Below, piece after piece: positions 42,424 to 51,910 of a stretch of 64,000 nucleotides of DNA. A program made the translations under genes and the position numbers. This DNA comes from Nothophaeocryptopus gaeumannii (taxonomy: Eukaryota; Ascomycota; Dothideomycetes; Mycosphaerellales; Mycosphaerellaceae): assembly GCA_031771865.1 (NCBI GenBank), contig JASISA010000001.1, forward strand, positions 2,108,001 to 2,172,000, given 5' to 3'. The notes beneath the pieces are model-generated. The model worked only from the letters and a program-made list of their open reading frames with translations, had not been told where the DNA came from and ran no database searches. Every line of letters begins with the position of its first letter. Position 1 is the stretch's first letter.

Positions 42424-42724
42424 AGATTAAGACAGAAGAGCTGGAACTAACGAGAAGATTACGGACAATGACATGGCGTTTGGCACGATAGCGCGCGGCT
42501 GGTAGAGGGTACGTGGATTTGATACAGGCGAGATACCCGGGAGCATGGGGGCACTTTGACGATTTGGACAGTACAACACGAGCCGTTACAAGCTTAGGGT
42601 CTCACAAGTATCCCTTTCACGAGTCCATTGCTTATGTGCTCGTTATGTCCAGACCTCTGTATCATACCAGTACAAAAGAAGGAAAGAGATCATTGATGTG
42701 CCGAGCAATAGCAAAAAAAGGCGC

Positions 42725-42818
42725 GGATTCGAACCCAAGCAAAAGCAAAATGTCACTCCGGCCACAGTAAGGAATGTACATCAAACGAGTGACTGCAAGG
42801 ACTGGCGTGTGACCGGAG
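42725..42818 (-). ncRNA. Repeat core 1: B-box plus hairpin
   Basis: The B-box complement is at 42725-42735 (GGTTCGAATCC on the minus strand). The hairpin arms are CTCCGGCCACA (42756-42766) and TGTGACCGGAG (42808-42818) on the plus strand. The single C-A mismatch becomes G-U in a minus-strand RNA. A run of seven T lies downstream on the minus strand. Transcription is inferred, not shown. Confidence 0.4.
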
Positions 42819-43231
42819 CTTACAGAGGAAGATTTCAACGAATACTTGACAGCAGTGCGGAAAGCTATGGAGCTTGTCAGCCTTTGAGCTATGCCGTGTG
42901 GTTGGCTTGCTTGCTCCCAGCGGCCTTCTCGCGTAGAGGGCGCGATTTCACCAGTACTGCTCTCTGTGGCCGCACAGAGTGCCGCATGACCAGACGACGA
43001 GAAATTGGACTATGGCTCTGGTCAAGCCTTGTCGTTAGGAACAGGCGTACAGGCTATCAGGAAGGCTCTGCTCCGGGCCTCTATTTTCGAGCCAACAAAG
43101 GTCCGATGATTTAGTACGGCCCTCATACGACAAATTCCCCGATCCACCTGAGCAAGCATACTTAAGAAACAATGTACAGTATGCGCGAAGAAAGCCATGT
43201 CTGGTAGTGCATCTTGGCAAACAGGGAAAGC

Positions 43232-43323
43232 GGAATCGAACCCGGAGCAAAAGAGCAAAAGATACGTCCACATTAACGAAAGTTATCAAGCGAGTGACTC
43301 AGACGATTGTGTGTGGACGCATC
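43232..43323 (-). ncRNA. Repeat core 2: B-box plus hairpin
   Basis: The B-box complement is at 43232-43242. The arms are GATACGTCCACA (43261-43272) and TGTGGACGCATC (43312-43323). The only mismatch (A-C on plus) becomes U-G on minus. It has no clear T-run terminator and its distal block is the most diverged, so it may be inactive. Confidence 0.35.
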
Positions 43324-43684
43324 TTAAATAGGGAGATTCTACGGGCTATTTGATGACAAGAACATGATGGGATGAAGCTTACCAGCTTTCAAGCTGCACG
43401 ACGTGGTTGGCTCGCCCGCACTGGCAGCTGATGGGGAGGAGTTTTCGCACACTGCGAGTTCTCGAGCTTGGCGTCCCTCCTCGCACGAAGAGACAGGATG
43501 CGAGAAGCAACGTGTACTGGGAAGGTACTAATGTTACTAATTGCCTTCTGGTCTCTTGTGGCCGCGCTACCTCAATCGCGCCTGGCAATGGCTCCTGCTA
43601 TCGTGGGCGTGCACGATGCCCAAGTAAGAACAGAAAGGTTCTCAGCAAAAGAAACAGTGCAAGAAAAGAGCAAGACCGACGGCC

Positions 43685-43783
43685 GGAATCGAACCCAGAG
43701 CAAGAGCGAAAAGCAAAAAGCTGCGCCCACGTCAACGAGAGTTTCAAGTGAGTGATTCTAACGAGTGTGTGTGGGCGCAGCTT
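43685..43783 (-). ncRNA. Repeat core 3: B-box plus perfect 13-bp hairpin
   Basis: The B-box complement is at 43685-43695. The arms AAGCTGCGCCCAC (43718-43730) and GTGGGCGCAGCTT (43771-43783) pair perfectly over 13 bp. The ~40-nt loop contains repeated AACGAG-type units seen in the other copies. A TTTT run lies further downstream on the minus strand. Confidence 0.4.
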
Positions 43784-44139
43784 ACAGAAGAAGATTTGAA
43801 CGAATACTTGATGCCAATTTACGACAATGAGTAGCTTGTCAGCGTTGAGCTTCGCGCTATGGTTGGCTTGCTGAGTGTTGGGTCTCGCACAGCGCGTAAT
43901 AACCCGGTGTGCACCGCCATGGCGAGAGAATGGCATACAAGAGCATATGCCGGAGTACTCAAGGTCCCCAACATCATACGCATTGTCTGAAAATCATCCT
44001 TTCTCTCTTACCGCTGCACAGCTCCGAGGTCTGGCTGCGGCCTCTACCTTCCCGGGATTGTCTTCAAGCAACCACGTTGGAAAGTAACAAGATGCAGCCA
44101 TCGTGGAAAGAAAAAGGATGAAGAAGGGGGAAAAACCTC

Positions 44140-44237
44140 GGAATCGAACCCAGAGCAAAGCATGAGCAAAATGTCACTGCGCCCGCATTAACGAAAGTGT
44201 TAAAACGAATGACTCTAACGAATGTATGCGGACGCAG
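44140..44237 (-). ncRNA. Repeat core 4: B-box plus hairpin
   Basis: The B-box complement is at 44140-44150. The arms are CTGCGCCCGCAT (44177-44188) and ATGCGGACGCAG (44226-44237). The lone C-A mismatch becomes G-U in a minus-strand RNA. A T5 run (44131-44135) follows the B-box on the minus strand. Confidence 0.4.
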
Positions 44238-44559
44238 CTTACAAGACGAAGATTCTTTCGACTACATGAGGGCATGAGTGAAGCTTGTCAGCTTCTGAGC
44301 TTCATGCTATGGTTGGCTTGCTGGAGTGGAAGCTGCTGGAGCTGGTCTGGAGCACACTGCGACGTCAGAGGGCGAGGCTGTCCTCAGATGGCAGTACAGG
44401 GGGATATAAGATACAGTCGAGCGAACGCATCACGGATCACTTCAATCAGCCCATCGCACAAAAGGGCCTTTCATTAGGAGGCACACTAGCAACACGCTCA
44501 ACTGCAAATGGGTCAACTACATCAACCACTTGTCATTCAATAATTCGCAATCGAGACAA

Positions 44560-45315
44560 ATGGAAGAAAGAACTCTCAGCAACCACGGCCAACCACTGAC
44601 GCGATATGACCTGGACACGCTCGTCAGTTTCGAAGGAGAGCAGCGGCCACCTTCTGTGCCGCCACATCTGATCTTCGTCAAGCCGACATCACCACTTAGG
44701 AAGGACTCTTTACTCTCAGACAACGAGCCATCAACGGACCCAACGCGCTGGTCCTTCGAAGTCTCAATAGTTGTCGAAGAGGACGAGATCCAATCAGGCG
44801 AACATACCTCCCCCCACGGATCGAGAGCACCCTCTCCGGTCTATCGTGAGTCGATCTACTCTTCGCACGCAGACGACTCTCCAGCCTCTCCGATACCGAC
44901 TGAACCGACTTTGCAGCTGGACGAACATCCCGACAACATAAGACCGGTCGAAGAACCTGAGTCGCATCCAAGTACATCTACTCCACCTCCCCTCCACCAC
45001 AACAACAACATTGCCCTCCAACCAAACTCCCGCTACCCTTTCCTCCATGACTATCAACACCGTCCAGAATCAGTCTTCTCATATACTTACAACCACGGTG
45101 GTCGCGACTTGGGCGGACTCGAGAGAATATCGGCGATGGGACAGTGTCCGGATCGATATGAGAAGGTTAGAAGACATAGGAAGCTCTGGGGGTTTGTGAA
45201 CTGTGTTTTGTATGTGGTTGGGTTAAGATCGCGGGTTAGGATGAAGGCTGAAGCGGAACTTGCTTACGCTCAAGCTAGAGCTGTGTTGGATGACGGGGAT
45301 AGTGGGTTTTATTGA
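44560..45315 (+). CDS. Hypothetical disordered protein with conserved-looking C-terminus
   Basis: The first ATG (44560) gives 251 residues; codons upstream are open but lack an ATG. Residues 1-185 are Pro/Ser/Glu-rich and disordered (for example SPLRKDSLLSDNEPSTDPTR). The C-terminal ~65 residues are ordered and basic: QCPDRYEKVRRHRKLWGFVNC, then VLYVVGLRSRVRMKAEAELAYAQARAVL, a likely helix pair. This layout suggests a small C-terminal interaction module on a flexible arm. I recognise no family. Confidence 0.6.
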   Translation: MEERTLSNHGQPLTRYDLDTLVSFEGEQRPPSVPPHLIFVKPTSPLRKDSLLSDNEPSTDPTRWSFEVSIVVEEDEIQSGEHTSPHGSRAPSPVYRESIYSSHADDSPASPIPTEPTLQLDEHPDNIRPVEEPESHPSTSTPPPLHHNNNIALQPNSRYPFLHDYQHRPESVFSYTYNHGGRDLGGLERISAMGQCPDRYEKVRRHRKLWGFVNCVLYVVGLRSRVRMKAEAELAYAQARAVLDDGDSGFY

Positions 45316-45480
45316 TGAGGTGAGAGGGACATCTCAGGGGTGAGGGAAAGACAAGACAATGAACCCTGTGTGAAGATATTATGCTTAGAGATGTTCGTAT
45401 ATACATGTTCTATCCCCATTTCACCTCGTGACTTCATATATACAATTCCTTTTCTCCATATCCCTTTACAGTTTCTGACC

Positions 45481-46497
45481 CTACAAGTACTGCTTGGAAG
45501 CACTCGCGCTCTTCGTCTGTTCATAGTACCAAACCCCGCCAGTAGCATTGGTACACCCACTCTTGCTGGTCTGATCAACCGGCACATACCGTTGATCTTG
45601 CGGCCTGCCATATACATGCATATAATACCAAACCTCACTCAACACCGTCCTGCCAGAATCTGTCGAATTCGCTGCCTTCCCAGCAGCGGTCTCATTGTAT
45701 CGTGGCCCAGAGCATCCAACGTATGGCACAGCACCATGTTCCGCAGCCAAAGCATCCTCAAGCTGGACCCTGCTATAGCCCGTAGAGTTGCTCGGCGTAA
45801 TAGCATGCTTCGCCAACCACTCCCAGGTCGGATACTTCTTGTAATACCCAATCGTCGTCTCAAAGAAATCCACCACCTCCTCGTGCTGTCTATACTCGGG
45901 TCCGTAACACGGGACATCGAAAGTGCTGTAGCAGGTGGCGTGTTTGGAGAATTCGTGACCCCAGAAAGCGGCATTGGGACCGGTCTGGGAGATCCAGTAT
46001 TTGTTCATGTAGGCGAGGAGATCGTATTTGCCGAAGGGTTCGAGGAAAGTGCCAATGTTGGAGCCGTTGTAGGGCGGGACGATGGTGCCGTTGGGGAGGC
46101 CGTTGGTTGTGTTGGGGGAGGGGATGGGGTCGTATTGCCGGGAGAGGTCGCAGTATTGGGTGTAGGAGCCATTGCTGTAGTTCAGATCAGTAGTGAGTGG
46201 TGAAGTGGTGAGGGAGGGAGAGTGAATGGCTTACCAGAAGTCAGGCCAGAGACCGTGGAGTGTCCATGTGTTCTCTGGGAGCGGCTTGTCTGCCCAAGTG
46301 TCCCAAAACTGGGTTGCGAGGACGAGACCACCGAATGTCTCGACGCAGCAGCTGTCGACGGTAGATGGGTTCGCTTTCGCCGAGCAGGACAAGTAGGCTG
46401 GGTCGAGGACACAGGTGTGGTTGGCTTTAGGAGTGTTTGGGTAAAGGCTGGCAGAGGCAATAGCTGCCACCGCAGCTGAGAGGATAGTATACTTCAT
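45481..46497 (-). CDS. Secreted ribonuclease T2
   Basis: An extracellular or vacuolar T2-family endoribonuclease. Exon 1 is 46497-46235 and exon 2 is 46174-45481, giving 318 residues. The 60-nt intron (46234-46175, GTAAGC..CTACAG) splits the WPDFC codon region. A signal peptide (MKYTILSAAVAAIASAS) precedes the mature protein. Both catalytic signatures are intact: CAS I in WTLHGLWPDFCNGSY and CAS II in FWGHEFSKHATC, supplying the catalytic histidines and glutamate. The cysteine pattern (SCCVET, CYGPEY) and several N-glycosylation sequons fit the family. Length is slightly above fungal T2 enzymes, with a C-terminal extension after VGCSG typical of ascomycetes. Confidence 0.95.
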
Positions 46498-47239
46498 CTT
46501 GGCCAGACGTCTCCAATGGGTGGGTAGAGTGTAAGGATGGTAGAGGTGAAGTTGGTTCTCCGACCTACCGTTTTGTACGACAGTCGTACCAAGATAGGAC
46601 TACATCGGAGGCGAGGTGCGTGGAGGTAATGTTTTTGGCATCCTTCTGCAGATTGATAGACTCGTGCGTCCTGTTCCTGCAGCGATAGGCCAGAGGAACG
46701 GTCGTTGACCTGGGAATGATGTAGTCGAGCCAAGTCCAGCGTCTGGAGGCTGAAGTGTATGCGCAGGGTCCGGATTAGAGCTTCTCTGATTGGCTGCTTG
46801 TGAAAGAAGCGAAGTGAGTTGGCTTGGCGCGGAGCTGTGTTTACATTTGGAAGGTGCGAGAGTGCTCTCCCCCAAGGACTTCACCCACTACATCTCACAA
46901 ACCTTTGCGTGTTCATGTTCGTCTTGACATCACCGCGATATCGTATGAGAGATTTCTCACTTTAAGTTCAGTACTCCCTTGACCCTTCAACGACTCGCTT
47001 TCTACGCACAAAGCTGGCAATCTCGCTGTAACCTCGCGCCTCGTCTTCTCATGGTCTCAATGGGTTGAGCATACCAACATTACGGTCTCGGGCCAAAAGA
47101 TGAACATCCGCAGGATACCGGGACATGCGCAGCGAAGATCAATTGATGAAAATGTGCAAATCCCGAGCCGTGGCAACTCGACTCACGACGAATTCTGTGG
47201 TTCACAAAAGACAACTCATAGCAGAAGCGGAAGATAGCA
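46498..47239. other. Intergenic, RNase T2 promoter side
   Basis: 742 bp upstream of RNase T2 on one side and of the small GPI-type frame on the other. A pyrimidine-rich stretch lies at 46960-47060. No gene recognised. Confidence 0.35.
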
Positions 47240-47671
47240 ATGGCCACCTTTTGCCTCGTCCCAATTGGCCCCGATTCAAGGAGGTCGCCTTTTCTGCCGT
47301 CCCACCAGGCGCCCGGCAGAGTGGATGGTGTTGCGCATACAGCCTCTGTGGTTCGCGATGGTGTCGAAGTCGTGGATGGCTCGATCACTTTGACGCCGGG
47401 TGGGAAAGCGACGATGTTGTCCAACGGCGAAGTACTCAGTGCTGCATCCTCTGGCGAGCTGGTCGTCGGCTCATCTACCCTACACACATCAGAGCACTCC
47501 ATCCCGAGTAGTTCATCGTCATCTTCGAGAGCGACGAATAGCGCGCCGACCGATACCCAGGCCCAAGGAGCTTTGGTGTCGAGCCCCACATCGAGTTCTG
47601 GAGGTTTCCAAACGACGAGCTCGTCACTAGGTACAGTTTTTGCGTTGTTGGCAGTTGTAGTTATGCTATAA
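47240..47671 (+). CDS. Small GPI-tail protein; isolated wall-protein module
   Basis: A 143-residue frame. A core segment (VVRDGVEVVDGSITLTPGGK to ELVVGSSTL, about 37-80) has the short beta-strand repeat pattern found near the C-terminus of the large wall-protein gene at 55.7-58.7 kb. A Ser/Thr-rich stretch follows. It ends in a hydrophobic tail (LGTVFALLAVVVML) that suits GPI attachment. The N-terminus (MATFCLVPIGPDS) is no signal peptide, so either an upstream exon is missing from my model or the gene is a truncated duplicate. Confidence 0.45.
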   Translation: MATFCLVPIGPDSRRSPFLPSHQAPGRVDGVAHTASVVRDGVEVVDGSITLTPGGKATMLSNGEVLSAASSGELVVGSSTLHTSEHSIPSSSSSSSRATNSAPTDTQAQGALVSSPTSSSGGFQTTSSSLGTVFALLAVVVML

Positions 47672-47737
47672 TGCCCAATGAGATATGTGTTACTCGACAC
47701 AAAATATACATCAACTTTCTATGTGCTATCCTACACT

Positions 47738-49432
47738 TCATATCTCTGTATGCCTCAGATCGTCCCCCCCATCCATCATTAGGCTTCTCAGTAAACTATG
47801 TCTCTGCTCAGAATCATACCACTTGCAATGCCGTCTGTCATCTTGCGAAGGAAGTGCATGCGACTCGTCGCCCAAACGCGTTCCAAGCCTCCTCGACAGG
47901 GCTGGTGCCGCGGTCATTCTCTTCTGCTGAGCCTTTGCTGCGGCTCTACTATCGACAGCATTGTGCGGTGCAGTCGACGCAATGGTCTTGTACAATGGCG
48001 ATGCGGCACTGAAGTCTGCGGTCACAGGACTTTGCGCGGCGCTACAGCTGTTCGAGCGATGAAACCTAGTTGCCGGACTGCGGGCTGAAGCTGAATTGAC
48101 GCCGATCTTGTTGTCGAAGGGGCGAGATCGTCCATGTGCGGGTGAGGCCCAGCTGGAGTAGGTGACGTAGTCTTCAAGATATTGCGACAGACGCTTCGGG
48201 TCCACCGAAGGGCTTTCTCGGAGCTTGTGCAGTTGATCATGAACTGGCAGATTGTCGATGGGAGTGGAAGCGTGGGGCAGACAGGCAGGTTGTGGAACAA
48301 GCGGCGGTGAGTCTTCGTCTGGCTGAGAATCCTGTTCGTCTGACACCAAGGTGTTCGCTCCTAGAGAAGTTGACTGCTTTTGCCACTGTCCCTTCTTTCG
48401 TTTGGTACCTTGTTCGAGTGTGGCCTCATCCGTAGGCATCTCGATCGTGAATGGAGAGTGTTGCTGGATTGGCAAATGCGTTGGCAAGTAGACGCATTCC
48501 TTTGTACAGACTGGCGTTCGAGCTCTCCAGTTGCCTGTCCGAACCCGTGTTGATTCCTTCTCGCGCATGGTCAAATGAGGGCAAGGCGTTGTGAGTGTTT
48601 GCTGGGTAGGTGATCTGCTACGAAGCTGTCGTCTGGATCTCAACTTCCACTCTTCGGGCGGCGCCAATTTGACAAGCACGCCACTACGATCCACATCTGG
48701 CTGGGTTGGCACGACTCTGCGTGTCAACACTTCATCTCGCCGTGCTTCCACATTCGGATATGCTGAAACTCTGAACTTCATTCCACTCTGCTGGTCACTT
48801 GGTGCTGCCGGTTCTTTACGCGAAAATCGAGACCGCGCGTCGGCAGAAGCTGTAGCGTTTCGCTGATCACTATCTCGTCCATGGGCTGGGGTGGACTTTC
48901 GTGCCTGATCGTGAGACTTCTCTTTGACAGAAGACCGCTGGAGTCTTGCGAGCACTGAGTCGTGCCTCGTTGAACTGCGGGTGGATTGACATCTCTGATT
49001 GTCTGCATCCATCCCTTTCGAACTTGTGCGTCGATCTGCGTTCCGTCTCGTGACACTTCCGCCAGCATGTTTGGCGACATCGTTGACCGTCGATGGTGGA
49101 AGTGGAAAATAGAAAGAGAGGTTCTCGAGGTGAATGGGAATGAATCCAGTTGAGGAGGGCAGCCGAGATGGTTCTGTTCGTTCCAACCCGTCTTCCATTG
49201 CACCGATTTCTTCCTTGATTGTTGGATGCTCGAGTAGATCGCCAGATGGGTTGTACCACAGCACGTTGGCTCCGACGATTGCACCGAGCGTCGCATCATC
49301 AAGTTCTTCGTAATTTTGAGTTTGCCCATGGTGCTCAAGTCGTGACGCATTGGCTATCGACGAAGACGAATCGCCTAGTTGTGTTATAATCGACTTCGGG
49401 TCCAATGATGAGTCAGTTGAAGGGGCGGACAT
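47738..49432 (-). CDS. Hypothetical 564-residue disordered basic protein
   Basis: A single uninterrupted frame from an ATG at 49432. The N-terminal ~110 residues look partly ordered (YEELDDATLGAIVGANVLWY, then GFIPIHLENLSFYFPLPPST). The rest is Ser/Arg/Gln-rich low-complexity sequence with short motifs such as HLTMREKESTRVRTGNWRAR and two cysteines in TPVCTKECVYLPTHLP. No known domain, signal peptide or membrane segment is visible. Length and lack of stops favour a real gene. Confidence 0.6.
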   Translation of the reverse strand: MSAPSTDSSLDPKSIITQLGDSSSSIANASRLEHHGQTQNYEELDDATLGAIVGANVLWYNPSGDLLEHPTIKEEIGAMEDGLERTEPSRLPSSTGFIPIHLENLSFYFPLPPSTVNDVAKHAGGSVTRRNADRRTSSKGMDADNQRCQSTRSSTRHDSVLARLQRSSVKEKSHDQARKSTPAHGRDSDQRNATASADARSRFSRKEPAAPSDQQSGMKFRVSAYPNVEARRDEVLTRRVVPTQPDVDRSGVLVKLAPPEEWKLRSRRQLRSRSPTQQTLTTPCPHLTMREKESTRVRTGNWRARTPVCTKECVYLPTHLPIQQHSPFTIEMPTDEATLEQGTKRKKGQWQKQSTSLGANTLVSDEQDSQPDEDSPPLVPQPACLPHASTPIDNLPVHDQLHKLRESPSVDPKRLSQYLEDYVTYSSWASPAHGRSRPFDNKIGVNSASARSPATRFHRSNSCSAAQSPVTADFSAASPLYKTIASTAPHNAVDSRAAAKAQQKRMTAAPALSRRLGTRLGDESHALPSQDDRRHCKWYDSEQRHSLLRSLMMDGGDDLRHTEI

Positions 49433-50251
49433 CGACCTCGTTACAGAGGAGCATCAATGCTTCCAATGATGCGTATGCTACCATAGAAAGTGGATGGAAA
49501 AGTGAGCAAGAAGCAGACCCAGCACGGAGGTGCACTGTTGCTATTCTGGTTAGCATGACCCTGTCAGGGCGCGATGGTAACACCTTGAACAGCCAGCTAC
49601 CCATGCTGGGAGGTGGCGTCGATGGCCCGCACCTAAATACAGCTGACAGATGAGCTTAACTCCAGTTGCCTTCGATGATCCTGTTCGAATTCTTTCATGC
49701 AGGCAATGCACCGCGGGTGGCTGCTCATTCGCATGCTGCAGATCGAACAACATTAATTGTGTTCATGTCTGTCTTTCGAATGAGCCAACGACGCGGTATC
49801 ACACGCGAGCAGCGCAACGCACCGCGACATTTGTAGTGAACGAAAGCTTGCTCGAATGTCTTCGGATATCGGTTGCGAGCACGGGCTCGTATGGAGCCTT
49901 TCAACTCTTCTCGTGGCAAGGGTACATTCGATTGCGAGTACTGCTCGCGGTCTCAGCGGTATTCACAAGAGCGTTGGTACCTGGCGCAGATGACGCTTGG
50001 TCAGCCAAGATCTAGCATGGAATCCCCATCACCACAACGCTGCGGCGCCCGAGAGAGTGGCACACCCGTTCGGTCCTCGTTCCTAGACTCAGCCAAAGGC
50101 ACGGATAGGATAGCTCGCGAACCGATGGCTTGAGCAGCTTCTCTCTCGGTCAGATGCAATGTGGGCAAGCCTCGATTTTGCCGACTTGGCCAATATCTAG
50201 GTCCAATACTCGTCGCATGCCGTTTAGAGTTGGTACATTCAGTGCAGCGTA
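49433..50251. other. Intergenic, no supported gene
   Basis: A 121-codon plus-strand frame with ten cysteines (49650-50015) lacks a signal peptide and known domain and is not called. The rest holds the promoter of the disordered-protein gene and the 3' flank of the regulator gene. Confidence 0.35.
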
Positions 50252-51469
50252 TCACGTCGACTGTTGAGGGGTAGGTGGCTGAGAAACCAAGGCTTTGGCC
50301 AGAGTCAGATACGAGTGCCAGGACGAATCCAAGTCTCCGAGCACGGCATCGGTCAAGCGCCGACCAAGACCAGCCAGTACCCATATGTCCAGAGATTCCA
50401 GTCTGTGAAGAGCGACTCCGTAGTGGCCCAAAACGAGCAACGCAATTGGATCGCGCTGCCTCAGTAACGATATGTAGCCGTTTCCGGCCAGAATAGACCA
50501 GCTTATTACAACGCTCAAAGGACGGTTCTTGTACACAGACGGCGAAAGAACCGTGACCAGTCCGTATATGCTGTTCTCGTAGGCCTTCATTCGCGCTTGG
50601 GCATCAAGACCAGCCTTGGTCGGATCCTCGCCATTGCAAGTACGCTGAGCCAAACCGATCAATGTTTCCAGGGCTAGGCGCATAGGAGTGTCCAGCACAC
50701 TCAAGTTGCGTGTTTCTGGCTCGAGCTCGCCCATGATAGCACTGAGTTCGCCTTGCCGAAGCCAGTCGTGAGCCTCAATTGCAACAATTTGTGCGCCCAT
50801 AAGAGCGTCGAAGACGTCAATGAAACGGCTGACGAGCGATTGGTCGTTCTCTAAAAAGTCTTCATGTAGCATGCCCAAACAAATGACTGCCAGTACAATG
50901 GAGAAAGCGAACAAAGCTTGGCAATTCTTCTCGTCGATGGCCTGTAGAAGTGGAATATAGAGCATCAAGGCGTGTTGTTGATGATACCTCGCAAGATGTA
51001 GCAAGGCGTCCGATTGAGCCTGCTCAAGACACTCGTAGCGGCGATGCAGGGCTGTTGCTGACAAAAGGCCATGAAGCAAGAAAGGCCAAGAGAAGGCGAG
51101 CTTCGGAACATAGACCTGCCAGACATGGTGCTCCTCTGGACTATCTGTCATGGTTCGAAATGAAATGGCGGTGTAGTGGTGGAGAAGCTCCATGTCTCTC
51201 ACAGGAAAGATCTGATCCTGCCCGTCGAGTTGAGGCGAGCCGAGTGCGTTCGGCAGAGCCATGATCTGATCTGGATACCGACAGGGGCGATTTCCTCTCG
51301 TACAGTTGCGACATACTGGCTTTTCTTCATCGCAGCGCACCTTCCGGGCTTTGCAGGTGGCACAGCCGTGGCGTGTCTTGGTGTGAGGTCTTCGTTGAAG
51401 CGTCTTCTTCTTCGTCTGGTCGGCGCTGTCCGGGGTCAAGGCCTGTGCTTCATCTGCAGTGTTCGACAT
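50252..51469 (-). CDS. Zn2Cys6 transcription regulator, UPC2-like type
   Basis: A 405-residue fungal-specific regulator. The binuclear zinc cluster is complete near residues 34-62: Cys-x2-Cys-x6-Cys-x5-Cys-x2-Cys-x6-Cys in CATCKARKVRCDEEKPVC and CRNCTRGNRPC, preceded by a basic nuclear signal (KKKTLQRRPHTKTRHG). The remainder is all-helical with an FPVRDMELLHHYTAISF start, typical of sterol-uptake-control-protein-like (DUF3468) regulators. No intron is needed. There is no metabolic cluster next to it, so its targets cannot be read from context. Confidence 0.9.
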   Translation of the reverse strand: MSNTADEAQALTPDSADQTKKKTLQRRPHTKTRHGCATCKARKVRCDEEKPVCRNCTRGNRPCRYPDQIMALPNALGSPQLDGQDQIFPVRDMELLHHYTAISFRTMTDSPEEHHVWQVYVPKLAFSWPFLLHGLLSATALHRRYECLEQAQSDALLHLARYHQQHALMLYIPLLQAIDEKNCQALFAFSIVLAVICLGMLHEDFLENDQSLVSRFIDVFDALMGAQIVAIEAHDWLRQGELSAIMGELEPETRNLSVLDTPMRLALETLIGLAQRTCNGEDPTKAGLDAQARMKAYENSIYGLVTVLSPSVYKNRPLSVVISWSILAGNGYISLLRQRDPIALLVLGHYGVALHRLESLDIWVLAGLGRRLTDAVLGDLDSSWHSYLTLAKALVSQPPTPQQST

Positions 51470-51910
51470 GGTAGCTGTTGCAGCCCTCGAGGCATGGTAT
51501 AATATCCAAGAAAAGAATGAAAAACCCCCCGAGACTCAGGCGCCTACGAGGTATCGTGCGCCTGAGGCTGAGGATGGTCGAAGATGAGATGATGTTCGCG
51601 ACGAAGGCTGGGGTGAGATACAAGCGAGCGAGCGAGACTGGAGGTGTTTAGCTTGAATGCTTAGTAATACTCTTGGCGGGCATGTACGGAGGATTCGGGG
51701 TTGCGAGGAAACTTGCGTCCGGCGCGAGTGCTGTCCGGCGCGTTTTCTGGACGCAGATTTCCTTGAATAGTAACGTAACAGAACTTTTCACGAAGGTTGT
51801 GATTTACTGCTGTCGCTATTCCTAAGATAGACTGCGCAATGTCTCTACGGATCTTCCTACTTTCCACTTGTGCGTCTTAATGAGTGTTATTCCTCTCACG
51901 TATTACTATA
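51470..51910. other. Regulator promoter, AT-richer DNA
   Basis: Upstream of the Zn2Cys6 gene. Base composition turns AT-richer from about 51760, marking entry into the repeat-family remnant that follows. Confidence 0.4.

Larger units (their letters stand above)
42713..44326 (-). repeat. Tandem array of four ~190-bp structured cores
   Basis: Four related cores lie at 42725-42911, 43232-43420, 43685-43873 and 44140-44326. Start spacing is 507, 453 and 455 bp; the spacers between them are largely unrelated. Each core, read on the plus strand, has GGAATCGAACC (or GGATTCGAACC), an A/G-rich linker, a long inverted repeat, CTTACAGAAGAAGATTT-like sequence, and a distal block resembling CTTGTCAGC..GAGCTT..GGTTGGCTTGCT. 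On the minus strand the first element is an exact match to the pol III B-box consensus GGTTCGANTCC. T-runs follow it in copy 1 (7 T, 42713-42719) and copy 4 (5 T, 44131-44135). No protein-coding frame is shared between copies. Confidence 0.8.

Noticed and set aside
42725..44150. B-box sites as ordinary tRNA genes
   Set aside because: No acceptor stem, anticodon arm or D-arm can be drawn, and the T-stem has a G-G clash at a fixed position in all four copies.
42713..44326. The array as a CRISPR
   Set aside because: Units are ~190 bp with diverged arms and ~265-320 bp spacers, and the genome is eukaryotic.
49650..50015. 121-codon cysteine-rich frame as a possible effector
   Set aside because: It has no signal peptide, and cysteines cluster from TGC-rich DNA rather than in a known spacing.
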